From assembly GCA_030848705.1 (NCBI GenBank), contig CM061235.1, forward strand, positions 130,680,228-130,744,227: 64,000 nucleotides of DNA. Direction: 5' to 3'. The stretch is from Heracleum sosnowskyi (lineage: Eukaryota; Streptophyta; Magnoliopsida; Apiales; Apiaceae). The notes beneath the pieces are model-generated. The model had not been told where the DNA came from. It did no database searches and saw only the letters and a program-made list of their open reading frames with translations. Positions 19,352-29,693 of the stretch are shown here, piece after piece; position 1 is the first letter of the stretch; each line of letters opens with the position of its first letter. Both the position numbers and the translations under genes were made by a program.

Positions 19352-20475
19352 TTTTCATTTGTGGGAAGAGGAGAAAGAATGTGCTTTCAGAGCACGTATG
19401 TTTAAAATTTGTTAACTATAGTAGCATACCACATTGCAGATTGCACTTCCCCTTGTATGAAAACAGATCAAATTATGATGGTGTAGTCTCACCATCGCTT
19501 TTAGTTCCTAGTTCCTATTTGATATATTATAGTACAGTATATTATTTATCCTGCTGCCTTTGTGAACAACCTCAGAGTAAAAAATAGGGTATTAATCATG
19601 TAAGAGGAAAGCACCACAGTTGCGACTTGTGCTCAAACTTGAACAGAGTATCTCTTTAATCTCAAAAAAATAACAGAAGGAGCGGCAGTACAATAAAGCG
19701 GGTTTATGTTGTAACTATACCCCACAATTCCCCAAAGGCCCAACAGTATGTATGGTACACGAATAAAATCGGAGAAATCGATGAAAATTGAAAATAATAA
19801 CCTCTCTTTATTGTAAAATGCTTCATGCTCAATCCATCTGTTGTTCGAGGAATTGCGTAATAACACAAATTGGAAGTTGCTGGAATAACGAATTATGAAA
19901 ATAGGGGGATTTGAGATTTTTGGATGTTTGGGGGCTGGACTTGGGAGGTGTCTCGATTTGTCTTAGATATCGGATCATTTTTGCCAAGATGTCTGCATAC
20001 CAATTTATATTGTATCAAGCCCACGCAGTTCTATGCAATTGTGTTTATCCCTGAGAGACTTTAGGGATAAACTTTGTTAATGTGGGCAATTACAGATTTT
20101 ATCTTGCATTATCTTGGCGTTGTGATATCTTCCTAATTTGAAGGATATCGTTTGGAGATATTTTCCGTTATTCGTTGATTGAGATTGATTTTTTCCTCGT
20201 TTTAGGGAGAGGATATTACTTAGTGTTCAAGTAATTAATTATTAATCTAAATTAATAATTATTAAATGGAGAAATTTGGACTATGCCAAAATGTGGCACA
20301 ACACCATCATTAATCATTATCCTGTTGCAAGGGAAAATTAAAGACATAAGGGTTGGTGTTGTTACTTTCAAAAACGAAAAAGAAAAAAAAAGATAAGATT
20401 TTCGGAAAATGACACTGTAATTTCTGTCTTCCACATTTTTTATTCTCATCATATACATAAACATAAAAAACAGTC
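19352..20475. repeat. Segment S, copy 1 (duplicated upstream region of the beta-propeller gene)
   Basis: From TTTTCATTTGTGGGAAG to about ACAGTCTTTGCC, this matches the region upstream of the gene at 49836 (copy 3). Shared landmarks include GGGTATTAATCATG, GAGCGGCAGTACAATAAAG and AAGGGTTGGTGTTG. Similarity stops just before the position corresponding to the coding region, so the gene body is absent. A solo LTR interrupts it at 19839-20303. Confidence 0.85.
19839..20303. mobile_element. Solo LTR (465 bp), family L1
   Basis: TG...CA ends with 5-bp duplications CCATC at 19834-19838 and 20304-20308. The corresponding empty site is present at about 49635 (ATTCCATCATTAACC), which confirms both edges. 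It is related to the longer solo LTR at 27131-27976. 'L1' is a label used only in this annotation. Confidence 0.92.
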
Positions 20476-21456
20476 TTTGCCACAGTGAGAGTAGAGCACC
20501 TGCAACTGGTTACAGTGCCTACCATTGTTACAGTAGAAGTGTCTTCACAGGCATCAAAGGAAAAATCTGATTCTTTGCCAAATTTAATAGAATCGTATTC
20601 TCCCCTCCCAAAGGGAACATCTCTGGCTCCCTAAGGGATTTTCCACTCGCAGATTTATCTGGAGAAAGTGGAAGGCAACTTGGTCAGTCTATCAGTGAAG
20701 CAATTCAGATTTCAATTCCAAGTGATTTGATAGACATGATTGAGGATCGGGATTTGCGAACTCCCATTGCACCACCACTGACCTCTCTTGAAGAGGCTAT
20801 GGTGTTTTTCAATGCAGGTACTGATCAAAAAAGAGCAAACAGACAGCTAATGTTGAGTGATGCGAGTCAAACACTGAGTGAAACACATGGACGTGAGATG
20901 AGTGGTACACTTACAAGAGAAATTCAAGTGAGTGCACACACAGACACATACACTACAATTTAGTTAGCTCGCATAGCTGATCTACAGGAACAACTATCCA
21001 AAACCCAAGTTGATAAAGAACTTTTGTAAGCACAAGTGGTTGAACGGTCTTCTTCTTCCACCTCTGTCAATAATTAGCTGGGACTGCTCAAGGAAAATTG
21101 GAAGACATATTTACTCCCCAAGATCAACTCCAACAACAATCTCAACTCTTAATGGCTTCAGAGACTCAAAAGGTTAAATCTATAGAGAATTGTTCAATTG
21201 AGGGGGAGAAGCTAGGAAGAGGGAGCTAAAAAAGATATAAAAGGAAAATGAGGAGTTTCAGGATAGTAAAGGAAGCTTAGGTAAATCAAGACATGATCAA
21301 TGTTATCATATGTTCAGTCTAGAGGAACATATGTCATGTATTTATCTTTACTAGTCGAATCTGGAAATGTCATAGAGTCTTATCTTTTTCTTGTTTTTAG
21401 TTGAGTGATCCTCTAGGTATTTGGTTGTTATTTTATAACAAACAATTAGGGGAGAT
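20476..21456 (+). pseudogene. Decayed internal region of a Copia-like element
   Basis: No intact ORF; the longest open stretch, 20727-20963, encodes about 78 residues without recognisable domains. The block ends in a purine-rich tract (TTAGGGGAGAT) directly before the LTR at 21457, so it is read as the 3' internal remnant of a retrotransposon. The 5' part is missing, and sequence S1 abuts it at about 20476. Confidence 0.55.
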
Positions 21457-22898
21457 TGAAAGGCATATGCACTAGTCTCTTTGTAAACATCGATGATTCG
21501 ACTCAACTTAAACAAGAATTTAATAAGTAGATATTAGATTAGATGTCACAGGAATCTCAGAGGGTATTATCAGTCAAGTGAATGAAGATTAAAGTCATCT
21601 ACTGACTTGGAGTAATTCTACACTGGAAGAAGTTCAGTTATTTGATCAAGCATCAGTTAAGTATTCAAGAAAGTAGATCTATTTAAATTGATAGAGATTT
21701 CAGAAGTGTGACAAGAAGTATACAGGTTACAGAGTTTGATAGAGGGAAAGAAAAAAGGACCACAACTTCAAGTCAAGAAATGAAGAACAGTCATTGCAGT
21801 TAGTCACTCATGAACCAGATAGTACATCGAGTGTCAACATCAATACAGTGGAAGTTCGTCATTAATTTCAGTGGTTCAAAGGATGATTCTGCTATCAAGA
21901 AATTGTATTAATTCTCTTTTAATTAACTATATTAGTTAGTTAATTTATTCAATAAATTAATTCAATCATAATTAATGTATTCCTTAAATTAATTAAGAAG
22001 TTAATTATATTAGAATTAATATAAGCCTAGAAAGTCTTAAAAAATGGCCTGGAAAGACTATCTAAGATCGTCTTTCTGATAGTCTTTCCAAGCCATTGAT
22101 TGTCTTGCCGAAAGTCTTTCTAGTTCAGTTGATAGTCTTACCGATAGTCTTAGCGGTTCACACAGTCTTTCCAATAGTTTTACTGGTTCATCTGATTGTC
22201 TTGCTAGCTTTTTTTGATTGTCTTACCGACAGTCTTTCTAAGGCAAATGGATAGTCTTTCCAGTTCAATCACAATCTTGTCGATAGTCTTTGCAATTCAT
22301 TTGATAGTCTTTCCGGTAGTCTTTCCAGTTCTTTTGATTGTCTTTCTGGTTGTCTTTCCAAGTCAAGCTGCAAAGTCTTTCCAATTGCAAGTCAACTTTG
22401 CGTACTTAAAAAGAAAAAGAAAGACAGAAGGAGAGACAAGCTACTAAGACAAAAAAACAAAAGTATCATCTTCATCTCTCTACCTTTACTGAACCAACTA
22501 CCCGAGCTTGCATTAATTCAAGTGAATTAATTTCTAGATTGTATTGTCAAATCTAAACCATTAGAAGTTAGTTACTTGTTGTTGTGTGACTATCTAGCGG
22601 ATCATTATCCCTAGAAATTATCTTGAACTACTTTTTAGTATTCGATATTTTTATTACAAATATTGATAAATTCATGTTGAATTTATTCTAATTTGCTTTA
22701 ATTAGTTTGATAATCATTCACTATAATTGTAACATCTTTCAAGTTCAATATCAGTTATATTTAACTTGAATTTTGTTTCATTTTATTCCGCTTAAATTTG
22801 TTCTTGAATTATTATTTCACGAACCGAACAAATTCGAGAAAATAGTATAGTTTGTATTCACCCCCCCCCCCCTTCTACCAACTTATCAGAACCTAACA
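21457..22898 (+). repeat. 3' LTR of a truncated Copia-like element
   Basis: It starts TGAAAGGCATATG after a polypurine tract and ends GAACCTAACA. A C-run lies near 22861-22872, in the position of the pyrimidine-rich 3' part of many Copia LTRs. Imperfect GATAGTCTTTCC repeats of about 20 bp fill 22050-22390. The downstream edge falls exactly inside a TRIM internal region, so the element inserted into the TRIM. The matching 5' LTR is lost. Confidence 0.7.
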
Positions 22899-23608
22899 AA
22901 AGTCTTCTTGAAAGGTGTTCAAGCAGCGGGTTCTACGAGTTAAATCATGGCGGTGCAAGATGTAGACAGATTTATCGCGGGTGTAAGACCACGGGTTATG
23001 TGGTTCTTCGTTTGTGGGGACGATTGTTGAGTGGTGTCAACCCAAGTACCACATCAAGGAGAAAAGAAAAAATACTCTTGTATATAAGCAACCAAATAAA
23101 CTCCATTAGTATGAGGTCTTTTGGAAGTGACCCAAAAACAAATTCGTGTGGGCCTGGCTCAGAGCGAACAATATCATACTAGTGTGGAGTTATGGCTCGC
23201 TCGCGGCCCAACAAGTGGTATGAGAGCCCATGGTCCGGACTTGGATCCTGAGGGTAACGGGTTGTGGTTGTTCGATGTGGAAGGTTCCCTTCGGTGAAGA
23301 TTGGAGATTTGTCGGTGCCTTGTGTCGAAAGTCTTCTTGAAAGGTGTTGAAGCAGCGGGTTCTGCGAGGTGAATCGTAGCGGTGCAAGATGTAGACAGAT
23401 TTGTCGTGGATGTAAGACCACGGGTTATATGGTTCTTGGTTTGAGGGGAGGATTGTTGGGTGGTGTCAACCCAAGTACCACATCGATGAGATAAGAGAAA
23501 GTTCTTTTATATATAAGTAGCCAAATAAACTCTATTAATTTGAGACCTTTCGGGAGTGATCCAAAAACAAATCCATGCGGGTCTGGTCCAAAGCGGACAA
23601 TATCATAC
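22899..23608 (+). mobile_element. TRIM retrotransposon array, left cluster (two LTRs)
   Basis: The layout is partial internal region, LTR 23025-23213 (189 bp, TGTTGAG...GCCCAACA), internal region, then LTR from 23454, truncated near 23608. The unit period is 429 bp. The primer-binding site after the first LTR reads TGGTATGAGAGC, with one change from the initiator-Met tRNA complement. GAGGGGAGGAT before the second LTR serves as the polypurine tract. There is no coding capacity, as is usual for TRIMs. The LTR carries the GCGGACAATATCATAC block seen in a widespread plant TRIM group. Confidence 0.85.
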
Positions 23609-23619
23609 AGTGGCGTTAC

Positions 23620-23890
23620 TATAGGACGTTCACCAACAGCCATACCTGCTTCGAATGGATTCATATCAGGTACGTACGTCCATATATAGATAATACTCGC
23701 AGCTGTTCATATTCTCTGTGTAATCTGAAGGCTCGAAATCATTAAGAAAATGCAGATCATTAATCAGCTCGTCCATAAAACTTGGGGTTTACTTTTTCAT
23801 CCTTTTTTTAGTTCTATGCCCTCTAGACCATTATGTTTCATTTGTGGGAAGAGGAGAAAGAATGTGCTTTCAGAGCACGTATGTTTAATC
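23620..23890. repeat. Segment S, copy 2, left part
   Basis: It begins GACGTTCACCAACAG and runs to GAGCACGTATGTTTAA, matching copy 3 at about 44990-45260. The match stops abruptly where the SIRE-like fragment begins. It resumes at 42848, but about 200 bp of S was lost in between. Confidence 0.8.
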
Positions 23891-23996
23891 AGACAATATC
23901 AAACCTAACACAGAACAACCAAAAAGCAAAACAACTTTCTTCTCTATTTCTCTCTCTACTCACTCAACTCATTTTCTTTCCTCTTTCCTACCAACA

Positions 23997-24631
23997 ATGG
24001 CACCTAAACAATCAATTTCTCAGACTAACTTTGCTGGCATCTATTCTCCAAATGATGCTGGTGAAGAATTCAAAGGGCTTGTTTCTTTCTTGAATAAATC
24101 CTACCTTGGGTATGCTATTACTTCAACTTCTGTTCTAGACCTAGAAAGGATTAAAAACTTCTGGGAGTCGGCTGTTGCTCAGGGAGATGGAGACAATACC
24201 ACCATCAAGTTTAAAATCAAAGAGCACAGTTACACTCTCACTATTCAAGGCATCAATGCAGCTTTGGGAATTGTGCTTGAACCAGGAAAAACCTACACAG
24301 AGCTTGCAAGTGATGAGACCTTGAAGAATCTCTTCTTGAAAATTGGGTATTCAGGACCCATTCTTGAAGAGGGTACAACTAAGTGGTACCCATATGGTGA
24401 AATGGACAAGAAGTATCTAAGGAAGGAATTGAGCATGGTTCTTGATGCCATGGTGAAAGTGTTCTCTACAAAGACCACTTGTTGGAACGGGATTCCCACC
24501 TACATCAAGAAGCTCACACACTCTCTTGTCCATGGGTACAAAGTGGATGTTGGAAAGCTACTCATTGCACACCTCAAGGCTGCCATAGGTAAGAAGGTAA
24601 ATCTCTATCCTAGCTTTCTAATGATGTGTAT
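23997..24631 (+). pseudogene. N-terminal part of the SIRE-like extra ORF (copy A)
   Basis: ATG 23997 sits in a good plant context (ACAATGGCA) and opens about 211 residues starting MAPKQSISQTNFAG. Motifs include LERIKNFWESA, NAALGIVLEPGK and GIPTYIKKLTHSLVHGYKVD. The frame is cut at 24632, where the inverted element begins, and continues in meaning at 34543. The protein is soluble-looking, without a signal peptide or membrane segment, so the 'envelope-like' label often given to SIRE extra ORFs is not supported. I do not recognise the domain; it loosely resembles plant transposon-associated proteins of unknown function. Confidence 0.7.
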
Positions 24632-25676
24632 TGTTGGTCCTTGACTATTTCAGAAGGCGGGGTTGAATGCAATAGTCATAAATCTCAATCTATGTTCTAA
24701 CAACTTAAAACTAAGATTAAAGTTTATCAGTTTACGAATTGCAAATACAAGTAGACACAAGAGATTTTCTCATAAAATAAATGTTTTATTTATTTTGCAA
24801 TGGGTTGCTACAACCTCAAGAAAAAAACAGTTTTCTTGAGCTTCAATTTCTCGAGTGATACATAGAATGAATTGAGAGATGGTCTAAGTAAAAACTAAAC
24901 CTATCTCTATCATCACGGGTTTGTGAAGCTGCTGTCATTTTCATGTGGCAACTTCTTACAAATTGTCTACCCGTGAGTCTTACCTAAATTTCTATACAAA
25001 CAAGTTTATCATTACTGGATAAAGCAATCTAGATACATTCTATTTTTAGCTAACACAATTCAGTAGATGTTGATTTGTCATACTCTTTAATTGGCGAGCT
25101 TTGTCATGTGATCTCTCAAGCTTCTATCGTAGTCTTGCAGACCTGATGCAGTGTTGGGATACTGCAGCACGCCTGTTTCTTGAACATCCAAACTGTCACA
25201 TGTTTGACTGGGTAGATCCCCAATACAAAGATTATCCCTTCAGGACAGTATCCTGATCCTCAATCTTGCTGTCACAAGAATGTGCTTGTGGTGACAGTAA
25301 GAAATCCCCGTAATAGATGTTGTCAGGAGTTCCAAGCTTGTTGTCAGGCTAACATAAAGTTACTGTCTGAGGGCTTCCGCCAATGTTGCTGTCAGAGTGA
25401 ATATACTGTCGTGACTTACAACATGCTGTCTTCTTGTAACCTTACTGTCAGTACCATGACAGTAATTTTTATTCTTGATGTCCTCCTTAAGTACTTCTTG
25501 AGGCTTGAACAAATAAATGAACTTCTACCAAGATGTACTAGATTCTAATTTAACAGTAAACAAAATGGTTACAAGAACATACTCTGGCTGTGACAGTATG
25601 TTCATACTTAATTAAATTAAGCATTTAAAAATATCTAATCAAGTTGTCTCATAGCTATCACCGATAAATCCTAACA
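24632..25676 (-). repeat. 3' LTR of the minus SIRE-like element
   Basis: 1045 bp, TGTTGGTCC...CCTAACA on the + strand. It is homologous in inverted orientation to 41816-42847, and its first 252 bp match 34291-34542. Confidence 0.92.
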
Positions 25677-25692
25677 ATTTCCCCCAATTTGT
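25677..25692 (-). other. Polypurine tract of the minus SIRE-like element
   Basis: Minus-strand AAATTGGGGGAAAT directly precedes the 3' LTR. The same tract, AAATTGGGGGAGAT, precedes the 3' LTR of the plus copy at 41816. Confidence 0.85.
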
Positions 25693-27130
25693 TTTTATGA
25701 ATAATAACAACAAATTTACAATCTATGCATGCTGACAACTTAACTAATCAAGATCAGAATTGATAAAAGTTTTCACTTAGCTTCAGATTTCCTTTTCTGT
25801 CTTGCTTCATCCTCTCTGTTGAGAGCTTCTTTCAGAATCTCCTTGAGTCCTTCCACCAATGCTTTCTCATCAGGAGAGATGGCATCATCTTCAATCTCAT
25901 CAATGTATTTTCGGACTACTTTGGAGAGACATACTTTAGCATCCTGGAGATCTGTCCATAATTCTTGACCAAAGGCATAAGTTCTGAACTTCAATATGCC
26001 TTCAACAAGTTTAAATCTTCTTCCAGGATATGCATTCAGGGTTTTCTTCTTGATTTATCCAGCTTTGAATCTTCCCCCTTTCTTCTTTGAAGAATGTCCT
26101 CAATCTCAAAAGAACACAGTTGTTCTAATGGATGAATTGATCCAATTACCAAGTAGAGTAGATCTTTCAAGGCACTTGTTTTGAGCTTATGAAAGCTTCC
26201 AACAGGGATCTCTTCATTTATGAAGTTGATCCTCAGAGGATTTTCTAGCATACAAGCTTGGTAATTGGGTCCTTCACTCTCCACCATGTTGGCTTCTTTG
26301 CATTTGTTCAAGAATGGAGCTTCCATATCTTCAGTGGCATCTCTTCCTGCAGGATTTGAAGGTCCTTCTTGACCTTGTTGGGTTTGCACCTCTTCTTCAG
26401 GAAAGTCCTCTTCATAATCAGCTATCTCTTCATCAGAATACTCCAACAAGTGAGCAATGTCAGCATCATCATGATCTTCAAACATACCAAACTTCTGATA
26501 CAATTCCATATCTCTTTCATCCTTGTATTTCAGAACATGTTTCATGACTTTGTTGGGTACATTGTCATAGCTTTGTAGTAGCTCCACCATTATGTCCAGG
26601 ACAAAGTAGTCAATCCTTCTCCTGACTTTTGTTCTTACAATCACAGGGATGTCATTCACAGAAATTGACTCAATTTCCATGATGAAGTCTTTATCCACCT
26701 TTATTGACCTTGATGAATCCCACCAGAGAGTGTACATGCGTACCTCCTGATTGGCATCTAACTCCACTTCAACACTTCTGATTTCTTTGGATTTAGCATG
26801 TTGAATTTCAAAAGAGTTTGGATATTTGATTTGAAGTGGCTTCTTCAAATTCCTGCATAGCCCTGTAGCTTTCTCCCTTCCTAAGTACTTGGTCTTTCAT
26901 TTCCTTGCTTTGGTAGTCTCCTCAGGTTCAGGTTCATGTCTAGAAAACCAAGCCTTGGCTAAGGATTTTATCCTTTTTGGTTTGATAGTAGGCTTGATTC
27001 CATCCTTGACAGCATCTTCTTCGACAGTGTCCTTCAAGACAGTATCTTCTTCCATGACAGCTTCTTTGAGGACAGTGTCTTCTGTGACAGCTTCTTTGGT
27101 GATAGTATCTTTTTCAGCATTTATATTGTC

Positions 27131-27976
27131 TGTTGTTGGAGGAATTTTGTAACAACCCGAATCAGAGGTTGCTGGAATAACGAAATATGAAAATAGGGGG
27201 ATTTAGGATTTTTGGATGTTTGGATGTTTGGGGTTGAGCTCGTATGATGACTCCTCAGAAATTGAATAGAGAATGGGTTATTTCTCTTCCTCTTTCCCGA
27301 GTGTCAATTACCGTGTACCACTGTACCACTGTACCATTGTACCATTGTACCATACAAGGTGCCTACGTACCCATTTATATAGGGATCAAGCCTCATGTAG
27401 TTCTTGGAAAACAAGTCATTGGATAAGTTCATTCAGTCCAATCCCATAAAATAGTCAAGATTTATGTTCCCATAAACAGCTCAAGGATTATCAATCCACC
27501 TCAAGTTCCCATAAATAGTCCAAGGATTATCAATCCTCTTCAAGTTCCCATAAATAGTTCAAGGATTATCAATCCTCTTCAAGTTCCCATAAATAGTTCA
27601 AGGATTATCAATCCTCTTCAAGTTCCCATAAATAGTCCAAGGATTATCAATCCTCTTCAAGTTCCCATAAATAGTTCAAGGATTATCAATCCTCTTCAAG
27701 TTCCCATAAATAGTTCAAGGATTATCAATCCTCTTCAAGTTCCCATAAATAGTCCGGTCTTCACATGTTTTCCTACAATCTTACGGCATCTCCGCATTTC
27801 TTTCCGTGATTTGAAGAATATCGTTTGGATATATTTTCCGTTATTCGTCGATTGAGATTGATTCTTTCCTCGTTTCAGAGAGAGGATATTGCTTATTGGT
27901 TAAGCAATTAATTATTAATCTGAATTAATAATTATTAAACGGAGAAATTTGGACTATGCCAAAATATGGCATAACA
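27131..27976. mobile_element. Solo LTR (846 bp), family L1, with internal tandem expansion
   Basis: It starts TGTTGTTGGAGGAATT and ends GGCATAACA. Flanks are TTGTC and CTGTC, a 5-bp duplication with one change. It matches the solo LTR at 19839-20303 at both ends but is longer because of a 39-bp tandem array. It interrupts the extra ORF of the minus element, so it inserted later. Confidence 0.88.
27462..27756. repeat. 39-bp tandem array inside the solo LTR
   Basis: Six near-identical full units built on TCAAGTTCCCATAAATAG and CAAGGATTATCAATCCTCT, plus partial units at each end. Variation is mostly C/T at one position. The array is absent from the sister LTR at 19839, so it arose in this copy or its sub-lineage. 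Confidence 0.9.
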
Positions 27977-28722
27977 CTGTCTATAGCACATCTCAAGATA
28001 TTTGCCTCCAAAGCTTCAATTATTTTAGACTCCTCTTCTTCTGTAACTCCAGCATTTTTCTTTTCTTGCACAGGATCTTCTTCTTTGTTTTCCTCCTGAG
28101 ATTTAGTTCCAACATTCTCAGAAGTACTTCCACTAGAATTTCCTGCTACTCCAGTTCCTCCACTTCCATCCAACTCATCATCACCATCAAAAGGAACATC
28201 AAAGGAACAGCTTTCACCTAGATCAACTCTTTTGGAGTTTGCTTTGGAGATCATCTTCTTTACTATAGAGCTCAGTTCCTTGTCACTTTTCACTAGCAAA
28301 TCATAGATTGCATTGACATCTAGAGCTCTTTCCTTGTTGGCTTTAGAGTTGAGAATCATGTCTAGCACCTTCAGTATTGCCTTTGACTCCATTGTAGAAG
28401 TGCCTCCTAGACTCATGTATGAACATCTCCTTTTACCATCCCTTGTGGTAGTTTCATAGTAGACACAGAATGGATTGGTGTAGACTTCTGAAAGTTTCTC
28501 TGAGATTAAGCTCAGCATTTGCAATTGCAGAATCTCATTGAAGGATGTATGGTTTGCCTTGATTTTGTTCTTCATCACAGTTAACACCTTTGTTGGAAGG
28601 CTCTGCAACAGTTGCATAGTGATAAACATAGATATTCCATTGTTCAGGTACACATCAATAGCCCACCTCTTCTCTTCATTGATATTCACACACACACTTA
28701 TGATCTTCTGTCTCAGTAAAGT

Positions 28723-29030
28723 TGTTTACTGCTGTCGAGAGACTAACTGTCAGGGCATACCTGTGACAGTCACTTTTCTTGATGACAACAACCCTTACGG
28801 GAAAACAATAACTGTCAAGACTTTGCATTGGAATTGTTTTATTAAATTGCTTAACTGAAGAGACACCAAATGAACGTATGCAATATTGATTACAGATTCA
28901 TTATACATGCACATTAATTCAAGCAATTAACCAACATAGACACATAGCAAACAATAAGGAACTTTCAGAAGGTAATTTTGATAAATTTTATTTAAAAAAA
29001 TGATTAAACTTCTACAATTGAAAGATACAA
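28723..29030. other. Non-coding joint in the minus SIRE-like element
   Basis: About 300 bp, AT-rich, with several CTGTCA/TGACAG strings like those in the LTR. The extra ORF's missing N-terminal part would be expected here, so this marks a deletion joint. Confidence 0.45.
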
Positions 29031-29294
29031 TTATTCATCAAATGTTTTCTTAATCAATTCTAGAAAGGTTGCCCTAGCTTCTTCTTCTGTGGTTCCTTCC
29101 TCCTTAAGGAGTGCTTGATATTCCTTCTCTTGTTCTTGCCACTTAGCCTCTTCAGCAGCTTTGTCAACAAGTTCTTTCTTCTTTTCCTCATCGAGGAGGT
29201 CCTCCATTTCATCAAACAGAGCTTCAACTTCTTCCTTATATGGAGACTCAGTGCTAATCTTAGGCCTGTATTTGATACCTACTTTGTTTTCCAT
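29031..29294 (-). CDS. Small charged coiled-coil ORF between pol and the extra ORF
   Basis: 87 residues from MENKVGIKYRPKIS to LIKKTFDE, dominated by Glu, Lys and Ala with heptad-like leucines (EEVEALFDEMEDLLDEEKKK). It lies 400 bp downstream of pol and upstream of the extra ORF. It may be an independent small product of the element or a detached exon of the extra ORF. No homologous piece survives in the truncated plus copy. Function not recognised. Confidence 0.45.
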   Translation of the reverse strand: MENKVGIKYRPKISTESPYKEEVEALFDEMEDLLDEEKKKELVDKAAEEAKWQEQEKEYQALLKEEGTTEEEARATFLELIKKTFDE

Positions 29295-29693
29295 TTTACC
29301 TTTTCTGAATGATTCACTAATATGACCTAAGGTTCATTTTATAGGCATACTAATTAAAGGGAGGTAAATGGTCAACAGTTCAGAGTACCCATACAACTAC
29401 CACAGATTGCAATTAAGAGTGATGTCTACCACTAATCCAACAGTCAAAGCAAAAATGACCAATCAGAGAAATTCTTTGACCAGTTTCAACAATAAAAACC
29501 ATGTAAGTTAATGATATACAACGTCTAACTATCAAGTTTAAGACTGGAACAAAGTTTAATTTATCACAGTCAAAGCAAACATGCTGTCCAAAATAGATAG
29601 AGACTTAAGTAGACAGTAACTTCTCATGACAGCAACTTGTGAGGGTTACTGTCACAAGCTTCATATGAATAAGAAAATGTAAAAGCTAGTAAG
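29295..29693. other. Spacer after pol in the minus SIRE-like element
   Basis: About 400 bp without an ORF. It contains GTCAAAGCAAA and TGACAG-type strings and nothing recognised as a gene. Confidence 0.4.

Larger units (their letters stand above)
25773..28722 (-). pseudogene. C-terminal two thirds of the SIRE-like extra ORF (copy B)
   Basis: Open pieces 28695-27977, 26848-26036 and 25994-25773 align with copy A at 36580-37058 and 40082-41680. Shared landmarks are EKRWAIDVYL, FNEILQ, DELDGSGG, EALEANILRC, LLEYSDEEI, RRKGEDSKLDK and IDEIEDDAISP. The N-terminal domain present in copy A is deleted upstream of about 28722. A solo LTR interrupts it at 27131-27976, and the frame breaks near 26880 and 26030. 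The middle is rich in Asp, Glu and Lys. The tail is helical and charged (ALNREDEARQKRKSEAK). Function unknown. Confidence 0.75.

Noticed and set aside
22861..22872. C-run as a possible assembly fault
   Set aside because: It sits where Copia LTRs normally have a pyrimidine-rich tract; its length may be inexact but nothing else suggests misassembly.
23216..23227. TGGTATCAGAGC-like strings (also at 43270, 43701 and 34277) as tRNA gene fragments
   Set aside because: Each lies directly inside an LTR edge, so they are retroelement primer-binding sites; no cloverleaf sequence follows.
23179..23664. Minus-strand ORFs in the TRIM cluster (similar ones at 43706-44092 and 44602)
   Set aside because: They repeat with each TRIM unit and cross LTR borders; non-coding element.
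27462..27756. 39-bp direct repeats as a CRISPR-like array
   Set aside because: Units abut without unique spacers and lie in a plant LTR; this is a simple tandem repeat.
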